From Elusimicrobiota bacterium (lineage in GTDB: Bacteria; Elusimicrobiota; Endomicrobiia; Endomicrobiales; Endomicrobiaceae), in the NCBI GenBank assembly GCA_031282945.1, contig JAITCX010000163.1, forward strand, positions 1 to 7,216: a DNA stretch of 7,216 bases. Reading direction: 5' to 3'. Position 1 is the first letter of the stretch; every line of letters begins with the position of its first letter. Positions 1 to 5,660 of the stretch are shown here, one piece after another. Below the pieces are notes generated by a model. That model worked only from the letters and a program-made list of their open reading frames with translations. It was not told where the DNA came from and made no database searches. Position numbers and translations under genes: made by a program.

Positions 1-800
1 CCCAAAACAATTCTGTAATATCCAAAAAATTTAAAATCATGTTTTTTTACATAACTCAATAAAAAATTCATTGTCAAAGCTGAAATTATAAATGCGCATG
101 CCATGCTAAATAAAAGCATGCTAAGTTCTACGCCCGTAAAGTTTAATCCAAATTTAAACAGTTTTAATGCGCTTGCTCCAAACATTACAGGAACCGCCAG
201 AAAAAATGTAAACTCTGTAGCGGCGGTGCGGCAAACGCCGAAAATCAAAGCGCCGATTATTGTTGCGCCTGAGCGCGATGTGCCCGGAAAAATCGCCGAG
301 ACGAGTTGAAACAAACCAATTATAAAAGCTATTTTATATGTTATTTGATACACATTTTTGATTTTTGCATTTTCATCTTTTACAAAGCTTTCCACCACAA
401 TAAAAGCTATTCCAACCAAAATTAACATTATCGCAACAGTTTGATAATTATAAAAAAGTTCATTAAATTTATCGTCCCACAATAATCCGCAAATTGCAGC
501 CGGCAAACAAGCCGCAATAATTTTAAACCAAAGAGTTAAAGTTTCTTTTTTAATAGATATTTTTTTATCAATTATTGAAAAAGGATTTAACCTTGCAAAA
601 AATAAAACCGCCACCGCTAAAATTGCGCCCAACTGCACAACCACAAAAAACATCTCTTTATATTGCGCCGACATATTTAAATGTATAAACTCTTGCGCTA
701 AAATCATATGGCCTGTGCTGCTTATCGGCAGCCACTCAGTAATCCCCTCAATAATTGCAAGAACCGCCGCCTTTAAAAATTCTATAAAAACACTTTCCAT
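1..800 (-). CDS. uppP: Undecaprenyl-diphosphate phosphatase UppP (BacA family), 3' end cut by window edge
   Basis: This integral membrane enzyme dephosphorylates undecaprenyl diphosphate to the monophosphate, recycling the lipid carrier for peptidoglycan and other envelope polymers. I translated it from the complementary strand; the frame is open to the edge and gives about 266 residues. Both family signatures are present. EGITEWLPISSTGH lies at residues 18-31, with the two acidic residues E18 and E22 and H31 expected at the active site. PGTSRSG lies at 172-178, with R176 as the phosphate-binding arginine. Hydrophobic stretches alternate with short charged loops, as in a polytopic protein. 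The visible end, FFGYYRIVLG, resembles the usual UppP C-terminus, and family members are about 265-280 residues, so only a few codons are missing. The ATG at 800 is preceded by GGGAGG four bases upstream. It is divergent from the small secreted-protein gene. The assignment is close to certain. Confidence 0.96.
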   Translation of the reverse strand, partial: MESVFIEFLKAAVLAIIEGITEWLPISSTGHMILAQEFIHLNMSAQYKEMFFVVVQLGAILAVAVLFFARLNPFSIIDKKISIKKETLTLWFKIIAACLPAAICGLLWDDKFNELFYNYQTVAIMLILVGIAFIVVESFVKDENAKIKNVYQITYKIAFIIGLFQLVSAIFPGTSRSGATIIGALIFGVCRTAATEFTFFLAVPVMFGASALKLFKFGLNFTGVELSMLLFSMACAFIISALTMNFLLSYVKKHDFKFFGYYRIVL

Positions 801-804
801 TTTT

Positions 805-810
805 CCTCCC
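805..810 (-). promoter_or_regulatory. Ribosome binding site of uppP
   Basis: On the minus strand GGGAGG lies four bases before the ATG at 800. It fixes the start, and the protein then begins MESVFIEF, about 17 residues ahead of the first signature motif, as is normal for UppP. Spacing is slightly short. Confidence 0.75.
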
Positions 811-832
811 GCCTTTTTATTAATTAATTTAA

Positions 833-899
833 AACATATTTAAAATAGTTTAAGAGCAAATTTTGATGAGAATTTTAATTTAAAAATATGTTAACATAT
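833..899. promoter_or_regulatory. Candidate operator: three AACATAT elements, two forming a palindrome
   Basis: AACATAT occurs at 833-839 and 893-899 on the plus strand and at 886-892 on the minus strand. The last two abut to make the perfect 14-base palindrome ATATGTTAACATAT (886-899). All three lie between the divergent uppP and small secreted-protein genes, where an operator would be expected. Against this, the region is very AT-rich, so short palindromes arise by chance, and no regulator gene is nearby. Binding by a repressor is inference only. Confidence 0.25.
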
Positions 900-942
900 A
901 TTAATTCCAGAAAAAAATTTTGTCCCACATTAAATAAAATAA

Positions 943-950
943 AAGGAGGT
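943..950 (+). promoter_or_regulatory. Orphan consensus Shine-Dalgarno sequence
   Basis: AAGGAGGT is a full-length match to the anti-Shine-Dalgarno sequence but lies about 80 bases before the ATG of the next gene, which has its own ribosome site. The only start it could serve is TTG at 954, four bases after GGAGG, opening an eight-codon frame that ends at TAA (978-980). It may serve a leader peptide, be a remnant of an older start, or be chance. Confidence 0.3.
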
Positions 951-953
951 TAT

Positions 954-981
954 TTGATAAAAATTTTGCCAATTTTTTAAT
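954..981 (+). promoter_or_regulatory. Candidate sigma70-type promoter for the small secreted-protein gene
   Basis: TTGATA (954-959) matches the -35 consensus at five of six positions. After a 16-base spacer, TTTAAT (976-981) matches the -10 consensus at five of six. Transcription would begin near 988, leaving a leader of about 40 bases that includes the ribosome site at 1019-1025. AT-rich sequence yields such matches easily, so confidence is modest. If correct, the orphan Shine-Dalgarno sequence at 943-950 would lie outside the transcript. Confidence 0.35.
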
Positions 982-1018
982 TTTATTTTACACACATTGT
1001 CTTAAAGTAAGCGATTAT

Positions 1019-1025
1019 GGAGGGA
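1019..1025 (+). promoter_or_regulatory. Ribosome binding site of the small secreted-protein gene
   Basis: GGAGGGA ends five bases before the ATG at 1031. It sets the start so that a signal peptide begins directly at residue 1. Confidence 0.8.
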
Positions 1026-1030
1026 GAAAG

Positions 1031-1432
1031 ATGAAGAAGTTTGTTTTAATGGCGGCGGTCGCTTTTATTGCGATAGTCGGCGTAGAAAAGGTTATGGCGG
1101 TTGATTTTAGAGATTGGGGTAAATTGAGTAAACAGGACAGGGTAATGTTGGTGTCGGGTGAAGTGGATATGTTTGCAAGAATAAAGTTTATAGGGGATGA
1201 TGAAGACCAGCAAAAATACAGAGAATTGCAGCAGCGTTTAAACGGAGCTTTTAAAAACGGCGTTCTCACTTATGACAGCATTGTAGATTATGTAAACGTT
1301 ATTTATGCAAATAAAAAATACCAGAATATCCCATTGACGCAATTAATTATGTATGCGCCGTTTTATGCAACAGGCGTCAACACAAAATCTTTGCCGTCTT
1401 TTTACAGAATGTTAGATGCATATAAACCATAA
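1031..1432 (+). CDS. Small secreted protein of unknown function (133 residues)
   Basis: I do not recognise this protein with certainty. It begins with a clear signal peptide: MKK, a hydrophobic core at residues 4-18, and a likely cleavage site VMA|VDF after residue 23. The mature part is about 110 residues, hydrophilic and apparently helical, has no cysteines and ends in KP. Residues 79-109 (starting LTYDSIVDYVNVIY) have the look of the C-terminal helical half of Rap1a/Tai-type small secreted proteins, in which a glycine-turn, a helix and a second hydrophobic helix follow each other. This is a weak pattern resemblance without the family's usual cysteines. The ATG has the strong ribosome site GGAGGGA five bases upstream, and the gene ends in a rho-independent terminator, so it is probably monocistronic. 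It is the only plus-strand gene here. Periplasmic or extracellular location is likely; the role is unknown. Confidence 0.85.
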   Translation: MKKFVLMAAVAFIAIVGVEKVMAVDFRDWGKLSKQDRVMLVSGEVDMFARIKFIGDDEDQQKYRELQQRLNGAFKNGVLTYDSIVDYVNVIYANKKYQNIPLTQLIMYAPFYATGVNTKSLPSFYRMLDAYKP

Positions 1433-1470
1433 AACCATATTTTAGTATCATAAAGATTTTATAATTATTT

Positions 1471-1505
1471 AATTGCGCCCTGTTTTATGGGGCGCAATTT
1501 TTTTT
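1471..1505 (+). terminator. Rho-independent terminator after the small secreted-protein gene
   Basis: The arms AATTGCGCCC (1471-1480) and GGGCGCAATT (1490-1499) pair perfectly over ten bases around a nine-base loop. An unbroken T run at 1498-1505 follows. It sits 38 bases after the stop codon at 1432. Read on the minus strand the hairpin is followed by AAATAATTAT rather than a U tract, so it would be a poor terminator for the opposing gene row. Bases 1506-1566 hold nothing else I can identify. Confidence 0.9.
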
Positions 1506-1566
1506 GGTTTTTATATTCTTTTAAATTCTAACTCTATTTATTGTAAGTATAAGGCATTACAAAATT

Positions 1567-1839
1567 TTATATTAAGTAACTTAATTTTCTTATTCTATAT
1601 TCCAAATTATCTATTCTATAGTTCATATAACTCAAATCTTCTATTTTATATTCTAAGTTATCTATCTTCTCTTCTAAATCGTCTATTCTATACTCTAATT
1701 CATGAATCTTTTGTTTTGTATTAAATACATAACACATCATAATTATCACGAGAAATATTAAAACCAATGCTACTAATATGAATTTTAAATTATTTTTTAA
1801 TTTATTCATGAGGGTTTTTATTTTTGCTATTTTTTCCAC
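1567..1839 (-). CDS. Single-pass membrane protein with C-terminal coiled coil (90 residues)
   Basis: This is not a recognised family. The N-terminus (residues 1-19) is lysine-rich, followed by one membrane helix at about 20-39 with a core such as FILVALVLIFLVIIMM. Residues 45-90 form a coiled coil. Hydrophobic core residues at 45, 48, 52, 55, 59, 62, 66, 69, 72, 76, 79, 83 and 86 follow 3-4 spacing, and heptads such as LEYRIDD, LEEKIDN and LEYKIED recur. A three-residue insertion after 66-69 breaks the heptad register (a stammer). By the positive-inside rule the N-terminus is cytoplasmic and the coiled coil periplasmic. The start is GTG, chosen because GGAGG lies eight bases upstream, while the in-frame ATG at 1809 has no ribosome site. 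It follows the SurA-like gene by 49 bases, so it is probably the last gene of the row. An oligomeric scaffold or tether is plausible but unproven. Confidence 0.75.
   Translation of the reverse strand: MEKIAKIKTLMNKLKNNLKFILVALVLIFLVIIMMCYVFNTKQKIHELEYRIDDLEEKIDNLEYKIEDLSYMNYRIDNLEYRIRKLSYLI
1590..1703 (-). repeat. Degenerate 21-bp tandem repeats encoding heptads
   Basis: On the plus strand, units beginning CTATTCTATA, CTATTTTATA or CTATCTTCTC recur at 1590-1610, 1611, 1641-1661, 1662-1682 and 1683-1703. The 21-bp period equals one coiled-coil heptad. The stretch 1611-1640 holds nine extra bases, which produce the three-residue stammer. The similarity extends to silent positions, suggesting growth by unit duplication rather than selection on the protein alone. 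Confidence 0.7.
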
Positions 1840-1847
1840 TTTTTAAT

Positions 1848-1852
1848 CCTCC
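1848..1852 (-). promoter_or_regulatory. Ribosome binding site deciding a GTG start
   Basis: GGAGG on the minus strand lies eight bases before GTG at 1839, an ideal distance. It is the only good ribosome site for the small coiled-coil gene and argues for the GTG start over the ATG at 1809. Confidence 0.75.
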
Positions 1853-1888
1853 AAAAAACAAGTTCATCAAAAAAGATTTACAAAATTT

Positions 1889-3013
1889 TCAAAAAATATA
1901 TTTATCGAGCGACGGAGAATAATATATCACAATTTTAGATTTTTCTTTTTCTTTAGCAAGCCACTCATCCAATACAATTTTCATATCATATGCATATATT
2001 GCATTTGCGAGTAGATTGGATAATTTATCAAATGGAATATTTTGTATAGGAATGCCCCGCATCTTCTTTTCAAGTTTTATAAATACGGCATATTTATTGC
2101 TGGGAGTTTCAATTTGGATGGGATCTGGAGTATATTGTCCAACCTTAAGTTTAGCAATTGCTTTATCAACTTCTTCGTATTTAGTTTGCGATATATTTCT
2201 TCCAAACATAGAACTGGCATCTCCCTTTCCCATTTTTGATGTCATGTTTTCGGAATATTCTTCTGCAACATCCCCAAAATCTCTAGTTTTCAAAGCTTCT
2301 TTTATTTGAACTATTTTATCGTCAAATCTTTTTTGATATTCTGCGTTATCACCAGTAGGTACATAAAGGCTTATTATTTTTAATTCTATTTTTGGACCGA
2401 GAGCATCATTTAATTCGTTTATCAATTGCGTAATAAGATTGTCTTCTTGTTGAGAAACATCTAATTTTTCGCCTCTATTTTTAGCTTGAATTTCATTGTA
2501 AACTTCACGAATCCTCTCACGGGTTGGCGCAGAAATATTATTATCTTCGGCAAGTTTTTCTTCAAAGGCATTAATTATAAATCCCTCTCGCACAAGTCTC
2601 TCTAATGCATTATTGTCAATAGCTCTAGATCTACGATATCTATCAAAATCTTTCCCTCCCTCACTTATCATCTTTTTAATTGTAGCCGCCACTTCTTTGT
2701 TATTAGGTTTTATTTTTTGTTTTTTTGCAGCTTGTAAAATAAGCATTCTATCTATATAATAATTTAAATAGTCAATTTTCCCTTCAACTATTGCCTCACG
2801 TGAACGTATAGGATATGAGCTTTTTTTACCCAAATTCACTTGTGAACGTAAGGCTACATTAAAATAATAATCATTGGAGAGAATTTTTTTCCCATTAACA
2901 ACAGCAACAACTTTCTCACTAAAAAATGGAAGAAATACATCAGCGAAAACTCTATTAGAATAGTTTATTAAAAGAAATAAGCTCACAAAAAACACAAATA
3001 AAATTTTTCTCAT
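1889..3013 (-). CDS. SurA-like periplasmic chaperone / parvulin-type peptidyl-prolyl isomerase homologue
   Basis: SurA-type proteins bind unfolded outer-membrane proteins in the periplasm. This one has 374 residues with a signal peptide at 1-24 (MRKILFVFFVSLFLLI..., cleavage VFA|DV). A SurA N-terminal-like domain covers about 35-170, opening with VVAVVNGKKILSNDYYF, the typical motif at the start of that domain. One parvulin-like domain lies at about 208-317 (KIELKIISLYVP, DFGDVAEEYSEN, LKVGQYTPDPIQ, YAVFIKLEKK), then a C-terminal helical tail. E. coli SurA is 428 residues with two parvulin domains. The parvulin domain looks degenerate: the usual first-strand histidine is S, the GGDLGWF-like turn is altered, and the final HII-type strand reads YAVFIKL, so isomerase activity is doubtful. 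I chose ATG at 3013 because GAGGGG lies just upstream; a TTG at 3025 would place that site inside the gene. It starts 19 bases after murJ. Confidence 0.82.
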   Translation of the reverse strand: MRKILFVFFVSLFLLINYSNRVFADVFLPFFSEKVVAVVNGKKILSNDYYFNVALRSQVNLGKKSSYPIRSREAIVEGKIDYLNYYIDRMLILQAAKKQKIKPNNKEVAATIKKMISEGGKDFDRYRRSRAIDNNALERLVREGFIINAFEEKLAEDNNISAPTRERIREVYNEIQAKNRGEKLDVSQQEDNLITQLINELNDALGPKIELKIISLYVPTGDNAEYQKRFDDKIVQIKEALKTRDFGDVAEEYSENMTSKMGKGDASSMFGRNISQTKYEEVDKAIAKLKVGQYTPDPIQIETPSNKYAVFIKLEKKMRGIPIQNIPFDKLSNLLANAIYAYDMKIVLDEWLAKEKEKSKIVIYYSPSLDKYIF

Positions 3014-3017
3014 ATTT

Positions 3018-3023
3018 CCCCTC
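3018..3023 (-). promoter_or_regulatory. Ribosome binding site deciding the SurA-like start
   Basis: GAGGGG on the minus strand lies four bases before ATG 3013 (six if only GAGG is counted). It rules out the upstream in-frame TTG at 3025, which would begin with a non-secretory MRGN extension. Confidence 0.75.
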
Positions 3024-3032
3024 AATTAAATT

Positions 3033-4598
3033 TTAATTGGGTTTTTTAGCCCAACCAATTTTCCTTTTTATAACGTCTATAAAAATCTGCAGCTCTTCAG
3101 ATTTCATCAAGAACGCAGCCGCAACAAAAACTAGACAAGCCGATATTATAGAGGCCGCCACGCCTATAAATAAATGAGCGCTTAGTTGAGCATATACAAA
3201 AAAGCTTATCACGCCAGCTAATAAAGCGGCGATGAGAGATTTAATAATGGATGTCCAAACATTTAAGCTTTTTATTTCAGGTCGCTTTTTTCTTAAAAAA
3301 ACTGCAAGCAAAATTAAATTAAAATAAGCGCTTAAACTTGTCGCTAAAGCAAGCCCGCCCGTCTGCATTGGATACATTAAAACAATGCATAAAATTACAT
3401 GCAAAACCATAGAAGCGCAAGCTGTGACAACCGGCGTTTTTGTGTCGCAAAAACTATAAAAAGCGTTTGCCAAAAGTTTTGTTATGGCATATGCGGGCAA
3501 GCCGAGCGAATAATAAAAAAGCGCTTTATTTGTTATGAGTGAAGCGTATGCGTCAAATCTGCCGCGTTCAAATAATAACTTGACAATCGGCAAGCCCACA
3601 GCCATTAAGCCCGCTGCCGCCGGCAGCATTGCAAAAACGGAAAGCTTTATAGAAAAATTTAGAGAATTGTTTAAGGTTTTTATATCTTTTAAGGAAGCGG
3701 CTTTGCTCATGGCAGGAAGCGATACCGTTGCCAGCGCCAATCCAAAAATTGCTAATGGCAATTGCATCACTCTGTTTGAATAATATAAAGCGGTAATGGA
3801 GCCGCTCTCTAGAAATGAGGCGCAAATATTGTCTACAAAAGCATTTATTTGATCTACAGATAATCCAATTATTGAAGGTATCATCAAAAATGCAATTTTT
3901 TTTATGGCTGGATGTTTTAAGTTTAGTTTAAATTTTAATTTCCAACCAAGTTTTTTTAAGAGAGGATATTGCAATCCAAAATGGAGCAGCCCTCCCGCTA
4001 TAACGGCAAGCGCCAGACCTTTTATTTGATTTTGTTCAAATACTATAAGCGGTAAAACGCAAAGCATGTACAAAATTTCCGCAACGCTTAAAGAAGCGGG
4101 AGCGACCGCCGGCAAAAAAAATGAATAGAGAGTATTTAAAATTGCCAGCAAAAATGCCGCCAGACAAATAAACAAAACAAATGGAAACATCAGCCGAGTA
4201 AGCTCTATTGTAAGATTTAATTTGTCAGGGTCATTTGTAAAACCCCAAACAATAATTTTTACAAGCCATGGCGAAAAAAACATTCCCAATGCGCACACAA
4301 TTAAAAGTAAAATAAGCAGCGCGCTAAAAACAGCGTTTAACATTTCTTGCGTTGCGCTTTTTTCTTTTGTGTGCAGATATTGACTAAATACGGGAATGAA
4401 GGCGGCGCAAAAAGAGCCTTCCCCCAACATTCTCCTAAATAAATTTGGAATTCTAAAAGCCGCATAAAAAGCGTCTGCAAAAATGCCCGCTCCAAAAAAA
4501 TTTGCTACAAGCATATCGCGTATATACCCCAATACACGAGACAGCATTGTCCCCGCCGCCACGGCGGCGGCATGTTTTGTGAGAGCTTTATTTTCCAT
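3033..4598 (-). CDS. murJ: Lipid II flippase MurJ (MviN family)
   Basis: MurJ moves lipid II from the inner to the outer face of the cytoplasmic membrane for peptidoglycan synthesis. The 521 residues match the family length (about 510-530), with some 14 hydrophobic segments throughout. The N-terminal MviN signature is complete: LSRVLGYIRD at 19-28, FFGAGIFADAFYAAFRIPN at 34-52 and RRMLGEGSFCAAFIP at 55-69. R21, R27, D42, R55 and E60 align by eye with essential charged residues of the E. coli protein (R18, R24, D39, R52, E57). A further conserved arginine, R276, lies in YYSNRVMQLP, matching E. coli R270. The ATG follows the Sel1 gene's stop by two bases, and its ribosome site GAGGA (4605-4609) lies inside that gene's last codons, so the two are probably translationally coupled. 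Near the start a GC-rich palindrome encodes AAAVAAG. No truncation is seen. Confidence 0.97.
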   Translation of the reverse strand: MENKALTKHAAAVAAGTMLSRVLGYIRDMLVANFFGAGIFADAFYAAFRIPNLFRRMLGEGSFCAAFIPVFSQYLHTKEKSATQEMLNAVFSALLILLLIVCALGMFFSPWLVKIIVWGFTNDPDKLNLTIELTRLMFPFVLFICLAAFLLAILNTLYSFFLPAVAPASLSVAEILYMLCVLPLIVFEQNQIKGLALAVIAGGLLHFGLQYPLLKKLGWKLKFKLNLKHPAIKKIAFLMIPSIIGLSVDQINAFVDNICASFLESGSITALYYSNRVMQLPLAIFGLALATVSLPAMSKAASLKDIKTLNNSLNFSIKLSVFAMLPAAAGLMAVGLPIVKLLFERGRFDAYASLITNKALFYYSLGLPAYAITKLLANAFYSFCDTKTPVVTACASMVLHVILCIVLMYPMQTGGLALATSLSAYFNLILLAVFLRKKRPEIKSLNVWTSIIKSLIAALLAGVISFFVYAQLSAHLFIGVAASIISACLVFVAAAFLMKSEELQIFIDVIKRKIGWAKKPN

Positions 4599-4600
4599 TA

Positions 4601-5656
4601 TTATTCCTCATCTAAATCTAAAGCTGATTCCGGCATTTGTTGTGTACTCATAAAATCTTTTTTAATGTCCTCTTGCAGAAAACCAGACTGCTCCGCTTCC
4701 TCAATTAAAGCTCTGCCTTTTTGAACGTCCTGTTGGACGCCGATGCCGTCTCTATACATAATCCCTAAAGAAAAAAGCGCTTCAGGCAAACTCTGCAAGC
4801 TCGCTTTTTCATACCACATAAAAGCGCTACTAAAATTTTGTTTAACTCCAATGCCGCTATAATACATATCGCCTAAAATTTTTTGCGCCCCGGCATTTCC
4901 TTCCTCAGCTAAACGCTTATAAATTTCAAAAGCTTTCTTAAATTCTTGATTGTTATAATAAAAATCCGCTAAAGCAAATTGCGCCTCAAAATATTTTTGA
5001 TCGGCGGCCTTTTGATACCACTTAATTGCAAGCTTAGAATTTTGTCTAACCCCTTGCCCGCTCATATACATCTCGCCCAAATAATATTGCGCCTCAGCAT
5101 AGCCAAGATCGGCGGCTTTTTGATACCACTCAAAAGCCTCCTCAAAATTATTTATCAACATAAAATGATAGGCAATGCTGCAAATTGCAAAAGGATCGTT
5201 TAATTTTGCAGATTGCAAATAATACTCTCTAGCAATTTTTTCATTTGGCGCAATGTCGGCGCCTGCGCCAAACTCATACATTTGAGCCAAATTATTTATG
5301 GCTGGGACATAATTTTGCCGCGCCGCTTTCTTAAACCAAATGAGAGCTTGGGCATAATTTTGATATTGTTCCAATAAATAAATTTGGCCTAATTCATTTT
5401 GGGCGGGCGCAAAATTTGCATCGGCGGCTTTTGTCATCCAAAAAATAGCTTGCTCAAAATTTGCGGGAAACTCCGTCCCATCCATATACATTTTGCCCAA
5501 TATAAGCTGCGCTTGCGAATCAGAGCTTTGCGCTTGTTTTATTATCTCCTCTGTAGTTAATTTAACATTAGTTTCAGGATTAACTTTTGCGCCGTAAATA
5601 TTAACGCAAAAAAAAGATACGGCCAATAAGGGCAAAACAATAAATCTCAATTTCAT
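4601..5656 (-). CDS. Secreted Sel1-repeat (tetratricopeptide-like) protein, eight repeats
   Basis: Sel1 repeats are alpha-helical pairs that stack into a superhelix for protein-protein contacts. The 351-residue product has a signal peptide (MKLRFIVLPLLAVSFFCVNI, cleavage near residue 23); its cysteine is not in a good lipobox, so it is probably not a lipoprotein. About eight repeats cover 45-325, each with A-x-A/L-G-x-M/I-Y and WYQKAAD-like helices. Forms with a Gly-x-Gly loop (SGQGV, SGIGV, DGIGV) alternate in the first part with shorter ones lacking it (near 97, 169 and 236). The tail 326-351 is acidic. I start at ATG 5656, four bases after miaA's stop, because the signal peptide begins there; AAGGA (5668-5672) is a rather distant ribosome site. 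A longer frame from 5743 would add a basic stretch overlapping miaA and bury the signal peptide. Location between miaA and murJ suggests an envelope role; the partner is unknown. Confidence 0.88.
   Translation of the reverse strand: MKLRFIVLPLLAVSFFCVNIYGAKVNPETNVKLTTEEIIKQAQSSDSQAQLILGKMYMDGTEFPANFEQAIFWMTKAADANFAPAQNELGQIYLLEQYQNYAQALIWFKKAARQNYVPAINNLAQMYEFGAGADIAPNEKIAREYYLQSAKLNDPFAICSIAYHFMLINNFEEAFEWYQKAADLGYAEAQYYLGEMYMSGQGVRQNSKLAIKWYQKAADQKYFEAQFALADFYYNNQEFKKAFEIYKRLAEEGNAGAQKILGDMYYSGIGVKQNFSSAFMWYEKASLQSLPEALFSLGIMYRDGIGVQQDVQKGRALIEEAEQSGFLQEDIKKDFMSTQQMPESALDLDEE
4999..5130 (-). repeat. Pair of 24-bp near-identical direct repeats within the Sel1 gene
   Basis: On the plus strand GATCGGCGGC followed by TTTTGATACCACT appears at 4999-5022 and 5107-5130 with one mismatch. 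The copies are 108 bp apart, exactly one 36-residue Sel1 repeat. They encode WYQKAAD helices and look like a relatively recent repeat duplication. Confidence 0.75.
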
Positions 5657-5660
5657 TTTT

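Noticed and set aside
103..309. Plus-strand 68-codon frame
   Set aside because: It lies antisense within uppP, whose two signature motifs make the minus-strand reading secure.
1017..1034. Five-codon frame MEGER overlapping the secreted-protein start
   Set aside because: It is made of the ribosome binding site itself and has none of its own.
1471..1499. The plus-strand terminator hairpin acting also for the minus-strand row
   Set aside because: On the minus strand the stem is followed by AAATAATTAT, not a U tract, so two-way function is not supported.
1473..1724. Plus-strand 83-codon frame rich in Leu, Tyr and Ser
   Set aside because: It begins inside the terminator hairpin, has no ribosome site, and is the complement of the heptad repeats of the minus-strand coiled-coil gene.
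3014..3025. TTG start four codons upstream for the SurA-like gene
   Set aside because: The codons after it are the Shine-Dalgarno sequence GAGGGG of the ATG at 3013.
3036..3055. Possible small hairpin TTGGG/CCCAA at the end of murJ
   Set aside because: The five-base stem lies partly in the coding sequence, lacks a T run, and the next gene starts 19 bases later, so it is not a credible terminator.
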